Assembly: GCA_021234155.1 (NCBI GenBank)
Contig: JAJEKV010000008.1
Location: forward strand, 16,282,006-16,346,005
Reading direction: 5' to 3'
Origin: Isoetes taiwanensis
Lineage: Eukaryota; Streptophyta; Lycopodiopsida; Isoetales; Isoetaceae
DNA: 64,000 nucleotides
Shown in pieces: positions 1-10,662 of the stretch. How positions within the stretch are numbered: position 1 is the first letter of the stretch; every line of letters begins with the position of its first letter. A model generated the notes under the pieces. It saw nothing but the letters and a program-made list of their open reading frames with translations. It made no database searches and was not told the origin of the DNA. Both the position numbers and the translations under genes were made by a program.

Positions 1-2400
1 ACCATGCGTTTTTCCGCGACGCATTGAGGACTTCCTCAATTCGAGGGGATAGCGCTACAAGGCATGTACCGTAAAATGCGACGGCCGTATCAAGCGTGAT
101 ATCGGTTAAAGCCAATGCTACGTAATCTATATGGACCGTATGCACTTGGGAGCGTGCTAGAAGTTCGTGGAGGTACCGGATACTCAATCGGTTTGTTGAA
201 GGTGTGTTGTTCGTTGATGTAGAGGTTGGCTTTTTTCACTAAGGTCCCCGCTATTAGCGGCGGTTTGATAGCGTGGCCGACAACTTAATGTCTCCCTTGA
301 TGACGCGTGACAAAAGTTTGAAAGAGGCGCCGAAAAAAAAAAAAAATCCATGTTGAGTTCTTCATCTCGGCGTCTAAAAAGGATGACCGTGGATTTTAAT
401 ATTATCGCTTGAACTCCATGGAAGTCCCTATTATGGAGTAGGTCTCTTATGGATAGAAATTACCATCAATCGGAATTCATGATGTTATACTCGAAATATA
501 CATATTATATTAATGGTGAAATCACAATATCATAAATTAAATGAAAAACATTATGCGGTTAAACACATTTTATCAATTTATGTGATAAATACTTGCGGAT
601 ATAGATTATTTCTATTTGGTTATAGAGAGTGATACTCGAAACCTTTGGACCTTTGGAAGTTATTCCTATGGTTTTCAAGTTCTTTGTATACACCTATCGG
701 GCTCGGCTTTTTTACTTGAGACTTCTTTTATTATACCATGCTATAAGTTTGATTGACTATAATTCTCTTGCTTATTGCTTTATATTCTTAAATAAACCCT
801 GATGTAATCTGGATACTCATCGGTTTTTTTTTTTTTTTTTTTTGTTTATTATGTTTATACCATACAAAGCGTAGTCCTTTAGTCACGACAAGCTGTTAAT
901 TAGCGTGATATATCTGATTGGATTATATGTGACATTGTTAGGTATATAGGCAAAGATTATTTGAAGCGAGGAGGGGTTCTTAGGTATTTTATCATTCATA
1001 TAATTCCTTTATAATGATAATCCGTTGCATTATTTCTTCTCAAGGTTTTATAGCATAGTAATTATATTAGATTTCATTATATTAACACTTCATGATTCTA
1101 CACTTATATATATATATATGGGTATCTTACATTTAGATGTGTATTCATTTATGTCATTATTTACATCTATTTGTATTTATAGACATTAGACACACATCCA
1201 AACTCTCCTATAGTTTTTTTGTTCCATTTAGAGACATTAGTTCTGTATATACATCGTCTTATTTTATTACGAGACCGATCACGTCTCCCAGTTGTTCATA
1301 TGCAACACCGTCAAGTTGATGTTGTCGATGGGGAGTTAGACAAAAGGGTTTATCGGATGAGTGTCGCCCATGTTTGGCCATGGGGCCTTCTTGTGTCACC
1401 AAAGGCGGTTGAGAATACCATGTCCTTGATGAAAGCATCTAAGGAAAAGCCACGGGTCCTCTCCAGAGTGTCTCTCATGATGATGGTGGTAGTGTTGGTG
1501 GTAGATATGTGTGTGGAGTAGCCACGAAAGTTTTGGATCGATAGTCGAAGGTGCCTCCCACTTTACCTAAAGAGCCCCCGTCTGCTGGGCTGCTCCGGTG
1601 ATTTAGGGGTGAGACGCCGCACACTAGTCCAGAAGATTAGGGAAGTCCTTCAACGTGCGGCTTTGAAGCTCTGGCTTGTTGGAGGAGTGGGCATTGAGAC
1701 TTTCGTGGAGTATAGCGAAGCCTTTGAAAACTTGAAGAATTGTGTTGAATACGCACTTAATGCCTATTATGCCATTAATTTCTTTGCGTATCTGGCCACC
1801 AAATCTGAAACGAGGACGGTAAGGTGGGTGGCTGGATCATAAGTTCGGCGGTGGCTTCTTCGGTCATTGCATACGCTTCGCAACCTACCTGACCTGTTGC
1901 AACTAAGATGCGGTATCCATCTTTGGAGAATGGGAGAGCTTTCGATTACTCCAAATATCTTTCATGGGTTGAGTATCGGATTCGGAAGAGTCGCTGGTGT
2001 CTGAGGAAGAGGTGGATGTGACCGCAGGGCGTGGACATTTAAGACGTTGAGAGTGCGCAGGCACACGAGAATCCGTAGGCGGAGGTGCGCATTGCTATCT
2101 ATAGATGAGAAACTTGTATGAAACAAATCAAGAATAATTGAGCATACACAATTAACATCCATAGATAGAAGATCCTAACGGTGGTATGCGGAAACAAGAC
2201 TATCAGAGTGACACAATGGTAGTTTGGATAAGGAGAGTCGAAGTGAATGGTTTATCCAAAATTATAGGAGGTGCCCTGATGATTCTAGGTACTTAACAAA
2301 GTAAGGAGCATGATAAAACATGATAAGTTCAAAGCTAAGGAAAGGCGGAGTACGGATCAAAAAAATGGTGGGAATATTTTTTTTAAAAGTAGGGTAGCGT
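1..2400. other. No recognisable gene; AT-rich intergenic DNA
   Basis: Short open frames at 1219-1521 and 1609-1842 (+) show no motif I recognise and lie in ordinary AT-rich DNA with homopolymer runs near 823-843. The last part may belong to the internal region of the minus-strand LTR element that follows, but I could not read a gag or pol motif in it. Confidence 0.5.
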
Positions 2401-2786
2401 AAACTGTATTTGCCCTACCCTGGCTTCGCTCACATTACCCAGCGACGATGGTATACCCAGTGGCAGGTTTAGGGTTTGGCAATTTCATGGGGGTCACACT
2501 TCACAAAAGCTCAGGATCCCGTGTCAAATCACCGTAGGTCATTCCGAGGTCCCGGAATTATGGCACCGTGCTCTTCTTGGCGCCCGATCAGCACCCATGA
2601 GTACAACCAAGATAAATATACACATACTTTAAAACTAACAAAGTTACACACCCACAAACCTAACTTGCTAACAAACACATCAACCATACTACCCAAGAGG
2701 GTCTAAAAGTACTCTAGAGCTATCTCTACTTACTTAGTCTGGCGTGTTAGTACATGGCGGCAAATGATTTGGTCTACCAAGATCAT

Positions 2787-2799
2787 GCTTTCGATACCA
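2787..2799 (-). promoter_or_regulatory. Primer-binding site of an LTR retrotransposon
   Basis: Read on the minus strand this is TGGTATCGAAAGC, close to TGGTATCAGAGCC, the usual plant site complementary to the 3' end of initiator tRNA-Met. It sits one base inside the end of the LTR at 2801-3798, as expected for minus-strand primer binding. The internal region would extend leftward. Confidence 0.55.
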
Positions 2800-2800
2800 A

Positions 2801-3798
2801 TGTAATGCTCTCAATATATACGGGCCTTTCGGGGCGTATGCATCACGGGGACTTCCCTCCATGGCAATCAGCTCACCATGGCGAGGGGCCCTCGATCAAA
2901 CTTCGGACCATCCATAGAAAGATGCCGGGGTGAAGGAAGGACGAGGCCATTCCCCCACCTTCAATGGGACTCCTAAGTGGGCGTGAATACATGTTAGCAT
3001 ACAACATAAATCATACATAAATAACCACCCGAAGGGTGGCACATCCATCAAGTACTAGCGGCAAAGAAGAAGAAGTACAGGCCCTCTCCTCGCGGACCAG
3101 GCTATAAGCCTAGCACACACCATAGGAGTCCTGTGAGCAGCTCTAGGCAAGACCCCCCCCCGATTCACAGGCATACTGTTATCCTCGGTCTTTGAACCAC
3201 ATCATAGCATCCGGCCGGGCAGGCTCTTGTGCTGTAGCGGCCTAATGGGAATATCTGGGGGCTCTATCATCTAGGAGCATACACTACAATACATGGGCTC
3301 GAGAGGTCTCTATACCGTAATCCCCCATCTCGGTGTGCTAACTCAAGCAAAGAACTACTAAACCATCAACCAAAGCATATATAGAGACTAGAGATAAGAA
3401 TACTCACCATATCAATCAAGGGTTAGCTGCAAGGTAAAACCACATGCATCTAGAGAAAACGAGAGAGAACACACCACGAGAGGCGGCATGCTATAGATCA
3501 ACAAAGTAACCTCCACTAACCGTCAAATGGGTCTTGGAAACACGCTCCATCTCGACTAGTCAAGGGTGCACATTTGGCTGCCGCTTCTCCTCCTCCATCT
3601 CCAATCGCTTCCTAATTCAATTGGGGCCCAAAGCCCCCTAATTTGGGTGTCCCAAATGGAAACCGGGCCTTGCCCAATCGATTTGGGCGGTGTTAACTAA
3701 TTAAACTAATTAGGTTAATTAAGACAAAAATACCCTTAATTAGATTTTATTAATTTAAGCAGCTAAATTAATCCCTTTATGTCAATTCTAGGTTAACA
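2801..3798 (-). repeat. Long terminal repeat, about 1 kb, minus orientation
   Basis: On the plus strand the segment begins TGTAATGCTC directly beside the primer-binding site and can be closed at GGTTAACA, giving TG...CA ends and 998 bp. In minus orientation it is a 5' LTR (starts TGTTAACC, ends GCATTACA) followed by the priming site. No second LTR or pol is visible in the window, so the element is truncated or decayed. The outer boundary is inferred and coincides with the start of a 73-bp tandem array, so it could be off. Confidence 0.5.
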
Positions 3799-4015
3799 TG
3801 CCCCCATGATGGCGTATGCCTACTACGTGGCGATGTCGGTATTTTTATGTATATCATTATAATCGTGGACATACCCATGGTGGCGTATCTCTACTATTGA
3901 CGTGTCGGTTATTTGCCTCGCACCGTATAATAAATACGTGGACATACCATGGTGGCATATTTCTACTCCGTGGCCGTGTCCGGTATATTTATCGTATACC
4001 ATATAAATCGTGAGG
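3797..4015. repeat. Tandem array, three 73-bp units
   Basis: Units at 3797-3869, 3870-3942 and 3943-4015 are each exactly 73 bp. Each starts CATRCC..ATGRTGGC, contains a CTAC(T)..CG(T)GTCGGT core and ends around ATCGTGG or ACGTGGA. The copies differ by scattered substitutions, so the array is old but length-conserved. It abuts the LTR end and could be part of the same element or flanking satellite-like DNA. Confidence 0.8.
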
Positions 4016-5864
4016 CATCCTGCCCCGTGTATTTCCTTGGTCCCTTCCACCACGGCGCGATTCGGTGATTGTCCTTGAATCACGAGGTATCTGGCTTAAC
4101 CGCGGGTTACTACTCATGGCACGGATTATGGCTTTTCTTCGCGGTTTTGCAATGATTTGTTGCTGAGGAAGCTCAGCACATTTGTAGCATCCGCGGCTGT
4201 ATCCATCGCTTTTCAATTAACGAGAAATTGCGCACCTGGCCAACAAATTGTTGCCATTGCCGGATAACATAATACAACACTATAATCATATTGGCCAGTT
4301 CCTGACGGCACTACCGGCACATTCTGCACTACTCAAAGACCAAAGATGTTGGTTCCAGAGACAACATTACTCAATAGAATACAAGCGGATGAAAGCATAA
4401 TACCTTTTTTAATGTCCCCGTTGTTGGTACCTTCATTCCAAGCAATTAAGTAATTCACATGTGGGCAAGAAAGACACCTAAATCTCACCCTATCATACTT
4501 GGTACGCTCTCTAGTGAATGCCCTTTTAAGGATGCCCCCTTGTCCATCGTGCTCTCTCCCTTACCATATGGCTGTCCCAAAGAAATTCCATACTATTTCC
4601 TTCCCTAGCTCATGGTGATATCTTGGTGGGAAATAGAATGGCAGCCCAATTTGGATTGGCTAGAACAAACCATCCGACCAAACTATATGCCTGGAGAATT
4701 CTACACCATTTGATACAAGCCATGTATTGTGCTTTCTAAGACAGTGCTGCACAAAAAGAGTGTCATGAATCTTGTCATCACTTAAGTAAAAATGGGTTTC
4801 CTTCAATAGCTTTCTGATCCCAGAGCTTTTGTCTATCCTATACGTGATGTGGACGAGAATTGTTATCTGGTCATTGTGCCAGTGCTGGCTTTGAACCTCC
4901 CTTTGTATTTATATGCTGTAATTCTCTGCAAAATCAATTACAAAAACAACGGTGCTATCTTGGATATTGTCTAGGCAACTCCTGAATTGCAAGGCCTGCC
5001 ATCTAGCTCTGTAATTGTGTGGCATAAATATCTTCAATGTGGAACATAGATAGGAAATGAAATCCTTCACTGCCGTTCCGTTCTCGTGTAAGACAATCTA
5101 AGAATTGGCTTTAGTTCTTTCTTTTTTTTTCCCTTGCCAGTTGAGGTCTCGTCTTATGCTGCCGGTTCCATCTGTGTCCCACCAGCTACCTTGGATTTCT
5201 TACTTTTTGTTTCCTTCTTGGTCGCATTGGATCTTTTCTTTCTGGTACTTCATTGGTAACTTCGTAACGCAACTCCACCCTACTTTCTTACGTCTCCGCT
5301 TTGGAATGCTGCAGCAGGTGCGTAGCATAAAGCAGGAAGACAAGTGCAAGTTGAAAGCACAAAGCAAGATTGGTGAATGACAACACATCTCGGCATGTTG
5401 CGGCAGAGCAATAAAGAGAGTATTACCTTTTCAAACGTTTTCCATTCAAGCAAAAGTCATGATCCTCTCTTTCTCTTGGACATATAGGAAGACTTTTTAT
5501 GCCACACCTTGACATTTACGCATCAAGCGGTCATGTTTTATACCATTCTTCACCCTCGCTCTTGTTGCAAACCCACGAGCCCTCGAGCTCATTTGCTTGA
5601 GTCATAATTATATTGGTACATCGGAACACTTCTCACCCAGCTCCACAGGCCTCACAAAGCCTTGCACTCTTCACCATGAAATCCGATTTTACGACCTTAA
5701 AGCATTCGAGGCCTACTCGGCATACTCCAACTTCATATGGTATATGCAACAACGAGTTCCCCTTCCGATGCTTTCTTTATATACATAGGCTTCAACTTCT
5801 CGAAAGCCTTTAAGCAAACAGGGTGTTCAGGATGTGCCTTTTTGTATTGTTGAAAAAGCTGCAG

Positions 5865-7491
5865 CTGAATGGTGGCCTTTGGTTAGAAATATTTATGCAA
5901 GAATAGCAAGGAGCTTTTGCATGGATTTTTTTTTTTTTTTTTTTTTTGAGGGCAAGGGGTTTTTATATTTCATTTAAGGAAAATATATAGTACAAAAAAA
6001 GCTGTTCTGCTTCAGATCAAGGGGGTCTCCCTGGTTGAGGCCGAAACAACATTTAAACATATAATTTATCTGATCATACAGTGATCAGTTATAGTTTTGA
6101 TCCAAAATTTAATGACCATGGGAAAGAGGTCAAATAGTTATCTGAAAAAACCAATCAGGCCATTTCAATCTAGGACACATCCACCAGATCTTGAATGGTA
6201 AGATCATCAACCTTTGAATTCCCAAAAATCCTTAGCATCTTGTCCAACTTCCGAGCACTAAATTTGGTGTAGTCCATCAGGAGCATGATATGGGCTTCCC
6301 GTCTCTGCTGCCATTTGTGAAAGAGATTAAGGAAAGTTTGTTTCAGCCCATTGTGTCTCCATACCTCGTGCTTGTTTAACATTTTCCTTATGGCTTTGGC
6401 ATGGATCATCTCCTGCTTCAGTTTGATCAAGTTATCAGCCAACTCAACTCTTGACATCCTAGACTCTTCATTAGAATCCTCCTCATTATCCGCCTCAAAT
6501 AATTTCACTGGCACTCCCATCTTGAGTAGCCTCCTCTGATGAGCTGTGGAGAATACCATCAAACTCAGTTAGTACAGTAGAAAAAAATTGAAATGTACCA
6601 TTAAATCTTCCAACTCTGTCCCAATCCCTGTCATATTTTTTCCCTTTTAATAATTTATGAGCCATGGCAGTAATTGCCAAGATGTCCAAAAAGGCTTTTT
6701 TAAGGGAAATGAGATTAGGATTTTTGCCATTAATGGCAACCTCATTCCTATGTTTCCAGATAACCCATATACATAGATTCCTTGTAGTTTGTATCAGTTT
6801 GTTGCTATGATGAAGAAAATCCAGCATATTTCCTGGGCATCCTTGATTCAATTGTGATGTCCAAACCCAAAACTCCTCCAGCCAAGGACACTGGAAAACA
6901 TGGTTTGAACTCTCTCTGACCACATCCCAAAGGACAAGTATCACCAACTGATCTGTCACACTTATTTCTAATTGCATTTGTGTGCAGACTTTGGTGAAGA
7001 ACTAACCATGTGAAAATTTTAACCTTACTGGCAGTATAGCTTTTCCAACTGCCTTGACATATTTTGGCTAATGTTTTTTCCTCACATCCCCATAACCTGC
7101 TGGCCTTAGAATCCTGATGGTCCAGTAATGCTTTGTATATGTCACTGACCGAGTAACCTTCTTTGTTTTTAAGTGTCCATTTGCTAGAATTGTTAGCCAA
7201 TTCCCCAAATTCCTGCACGCTTTCTGTCACTCTGTGGTATATCTTCTTGTCCAAAGCTGATCCCTTACTCCTTAATTTCACTATATCCCATGAAATCCAT
7301 CCTCCATTGTCAATAAGATCTCCTATCTTTTGCAAGCCAGCATTAAACCACTGCATATATTTTTGAGGATGAGTAAGTGCCAGACAGTCATTTTGTCTTT
7401 GATTAAAGCCAAAAGAAGGATGTCAAAAGAAATTTATATCTCTGCATCGAGCATCAATCTCAGGTGGTCATATTTGTATGGAAACTTATAC
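5865..7491 (-). other. Intron of the transposase-like pseudogene, enlarged by a LINE
   Basis: On the minus strand the upstream exon ends GTCACACAG followed by GTATAAGT, a good 5' splice site; the downstream exon resumes after CACCATTCAG with LQLFQQYKKAHPE. The protein reads sensibly across this junction (...LMEVTQ then LQLFQQ...). Nearly all of the intron is the LINE at 5926-7472. Splice sites are inferred from sequence only. Confidence 0.55.
5926..7472 (-). mobile_element. 5'-truncated L1-type LINE
   Basis: A 22-T run at 5926-5947 is the poly(A) tail in minus orientation. Upstream on that strand lies the end of an ORF2 protein: FGFNQRQND..WFNAGLQKIGDL, then a zf-RVT zinc-binding domain (KVKIFTWLVLHQSLHTNA..C...CPLGCGQ..SSNHVFQCPW), then a helical carboxy-terminal extension of about 130 residues (6170-6562). 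Frame changes near 6910 and 6540 break it. TTTGCATGGA beside the tail (5916-5925) and TTTGTATGGA at 7473-7482 look like the target-site duplication (9/10), fixing the ends. It is truncated before the reverse transcriptase, so not mobile by itself. Confidence 0.8.
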
Positions 7492-8602
7492 CTGTGTGAC
7501 CTCCATAAGGTGCAAGGGATAAGAAATTTGGAAGCCTGACTCTCCAACAGTGTTCACAACATCTTTCTTGCAAGGAGAGACTCTGCTATTTTGTTTCCAG
7601 AATTCTGTTATGCTTTGCTTGCAAGTAGGGGTGAGAGAATCGCACCTCAACCTCCTTTGGAAGCAAGACCACGGACCATATCCAAGGGGCGGCTTTTTAA
7701 TTTTCTTAATCGTGGATAGTTGCAATTGTTGCCCTTTTTGGAACCTATCATAAGAAATATTGCACATTATTCAATGAACCTATCGGCCAAAGAAGACTCG
7801 CGAGATACAAGCACCTTCAAGGATAAAGAAGCCTGAGACTTGATTTCGTGCACTTTCAGAGATACAAGCACTTAAAAGCATAAAAGAAACACGGGCATGA
7901 AAGCAAAATTAGATGTACCTAACAATCCCCGCCATAGTGGAATTGCATCTCGATTTTGTGGAAGAAGCCATCACCGGTGAAAAGGTTACAAAGGCTCTCC
8001 AAATATCATGGTTCCTTTGCCTCTTTGTGGCTACCATTGTCTATTTCAAGTTGTTGAGCAAAGACACCCGCTTGCCTTGCACTCCTTTAGATTTGGCAAA
8101 ATTCAGGTTCCCGAGATTTCTATTTCGTGGTGATGAACCACCCTCTTCATCACATCGACCTTGAGTTCTGGTTGAATGCTTTTTTTGGTGAGCTTGTTGA
8201 AGTAATCAACTACAAGCTTGGTGCATTTCTTGCTGCGTCTCATGCTCAGATTTTCCCGTTCAAGCCATTTGCTTTTCTCATCTTATTCCGTAATCTGTAT
8301 TCTCTCTTTCTCTTCTGCATCCAATTTCTTATAAATTCTGAGGAAGCCCCGGATCTTTTCTGCGATATTTCCGTGTTGCATTGACATCCAACAAATGCGG
8401 ATCGCGTATTGGAATTCATCGGCCGAAAATCCAATGCTAAGCGTGTGATTGCCCAGCCGGTATCGGGGAGCGCCATGAAATTCTTGAAGGGGAGAATAAG
8501 TGAATTGGAGGGAGAATTTGCGCTGGCCATTAGATCAGTAGTTTCGGGCTCGAATTTGCAAGCGTACAACCACTCGCACAAAAATCGGTAAAAATCCCAC
8601 AA

Positions 8603-9912
8603 TCATTTTTCTAACGGTTCGTTGTTGAGGTGGACGTGTGAGTACATGAAGGGCATGAAAAAAAATGGAGGCGATTACCCACTGACACCCAAATTAAGCA
8701 AAAGTAGGGGTGCTTTAAGCGGGCTAAAACCCTGCTATAAGCATACGTCCGGACGCATGCTTTTGATACCCACCAGCATACTTTTGCCCTGCACCTACAA
8801 TGTATATTCAAATGTCCTGCAAAGCATCCAAATGTGTTTCTTACATGCACCTCACAACGAAAATAGTTTTTGGTGGCAAAACAGAGGTGGATAATTAAGC
8901 CAAAAAACTCAGTAGAAAACTCGCATGTCTTAAAAAGAACAAAGCCAATCGTTGTTTGCAGCTCTGTGGATCGTTCTCATAACTCCTGTCTTCTATATTA
9001 GCTTAGTCCACTAACTACAATTGGAAAACCATGTACAGACGTCCTCACTTTACACTTTATATATGAAACTTGTCTTATCCAAAAGCAAAGAATTCATTCA
9101 AATGTATTGAAAAATAGAAGCTTAGTATAAAAAAAAATATGATTTTTGCTACCTTTAATAGAGTAGAATAGAATAGAATTGTTTTTATCGTCCACGGAAA
9201 CCAATCGGCCTATGGGACCCAATACAAAAGCCTTAGCCGATCACATTCTTGCTTGGGATTAAAACCCCCACCAGAAGGGTTTCGAGGGAAAAACCGTGGC
9301 AACAATAAGGCTGGCGACAACGATTAAATGGATGAATGGGGGCATATCGGGCCCTCAAGTCCGGTGCTTCTGAATGTATGATCCAGTGGCGCGCAGAAGT
9401 CGTGCCCGATTATCATGTGTAGCCGCTCATCGGTCTAATCAAGCAGTATAAGCGTGTCAGGAATCGATCATATGCGGGCAGCTCACGGAAAGTGTGACAC
9501 TCATCCTCAATGACTCCCGTCGGCAGCGGCGACAAACCCTATCTGGCGTGGCTCCCCAATCCATCGACATGTCTCAATCCAAAGATGGTGGGCACTTGTG
9601 CGAACAGATGGAACTTTTGAAAAGCTCCTAATGGTAAATAATTTGAAATTTGTTTACTGTTTCTTCTTCTGGAAAAAGGTCTTGAGGCTGCACAAACTGC
9701 AGAGATAAGATAAACATAAGCGCCATCATCTTTTAAATTCAAAGATGTTATGCTGACATAGCTGTGCAGATCAATGTTAGGCCCTCTGACCATAAAAGTA
9801 TAAAGATCATTTGCACCTTTTTGTTTAAGAAGAAAATAAAAAATCACTTGCAGATAAATAGAAGTCAACCTTGGTCTAGAGCAAGATATAATCTAGGATC
9901 GAAAGCCTGGTG
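8603..9912. other. Intergenic DNA; possible degenerate LINE 3' tail near 9160
   Basis: No gene recognised. At 9160-9180 there is a short AGAATAGAATAG run followed by TTGTTTTTATCGTCCACGG. The same layout (GAATA repeats, then a divergent unique sequence to the right) is seen at 37313 and, with GAAAT, at 39244, where each is the 3' tail of a minus-strand non-L1 LINE. This may be the end of another heavily decayed copy. GC-richer sequence 9200-9540 gave no readable protein. Confidence 0.35.
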
Positions 9913-9928
9913 AAACATTGGCTTGTTC
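9913..9928. repeat. Left target-site duplication of the 7.7-kb LINE
   Basis: AAACATTGGCTTGTTC here matches AAACATTCGCTTGTTC at 17642-17657 in 15 of 16 positions. The right copy lies directly after the poly(A) tail, so the two are the flanking duplication made on insertion. Confidence 0.8.
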
Positions 9929-10662
9929 GGAATTGGCGGAGAAAAATGACGTGCGCCATTTTTCTTGATTTTTTTGTCCTTTTCCCGGATTTTTCTGTTC
10001 AAAATCCTTTCTTGGCAATTCTCTTTCGAAATTCATCAACTTTTGCTTGAATTGGATCGAATTTGAAGGAGATCTGCTTGTTGCCCCTGTAGAGGGCCAG
10101 CATTAACAAATTCCTCATGCTTTGAGCTCTTGATAGACATAAAAATCTTCACAATCCTCAAACATGGCCCGAGATTTACCTGTGTTTTTCTTTCAGGCTC
10201 ATCTTCAGAATTATGGAATTCCTTGGTAAACAATACTTTCTTCCCAGATTCCCTATTTCGGCAAGAGTATATCTTTGTTCCTAGTTGTGTTGAATTTGAA
10301 ACAGAGATGCTTAATTCATGGTTAGAGGAATTCATTGGTGACAGCAAGATTTCGGCAACAGGAATTTTCAGAGTCAATTGTGATTGGACAGAAGAAAAGA
10401 TCATTGTGAAGGTTTACTCAGAGAATTAGAAAATTGGTGTAGAGCTTCCTTAACTTACAGTAATTGAATGATTTTCTTTGCAAGATTTCACAAATTGATC
10501 AAGCATGGCTTTGGGATTGGCAATCCGACCTCTTTTAGTTAAATTTGATCCTCTCTAATTGTCCTTCTAATTGGTCTCCTTTCCATGTTTTCTTTCTTTT
10601 TCCCCTTTTGGGCCTTCAATTCCGTCCGCGTTCTTTTGTTGTTTCAACCTGAGCCTTTACCA
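9929..10662 (+). promoter_or_regulatory. LINE 5' leader with presumed internal promoter
   Basis: About 730 bp between the left duplication and the first gag-like ATG. In related elements the internal promoter lies here. I see no specific element; short open frames on both strands (10036-10429) have no known motif. Confidence 0.4.

Larger units (their letters stand above)
4350..8600 (-). pseudogene. Decayed gene of an unnamed transposase-like protein family, interrupted by an intron
   Basis: Read on the minus strand, a nearly continuous frame from about 5098 to 4414 shows IDFAENYS, EVQSQHWHND, a FVQH segment, HIVWSDG and NFFGTAIW..GREHDGQGG..KRA. The region just upstream shows FEKLKP (about 5800), CCIYHMKLEYAE (about 5750) and CGIKSLPICP (about 5480). 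A further exon at 7492-7767 ends with EFWKQNSRVSP and LHLMEVTQ. From memory these motifs, in this order, occur in a large uncharacterised eukaryotic family; D in DFAENYS and in WSDG would suit a DDE-type nuclease, which is inference. At least five in-frame stops plus frame changes make it dead. The stretch 7770-8600 may hold the amino-terminal part (a 118-codon frame at 8246-8602), unproven. I cannot name the superfamily. Confidence 0.65.

Noticed and set aside
2801-3798. Solo LTR
   Set aside because: The left flank is a primer-binding site rather than a copy of the right flank, so an internal region was attached.
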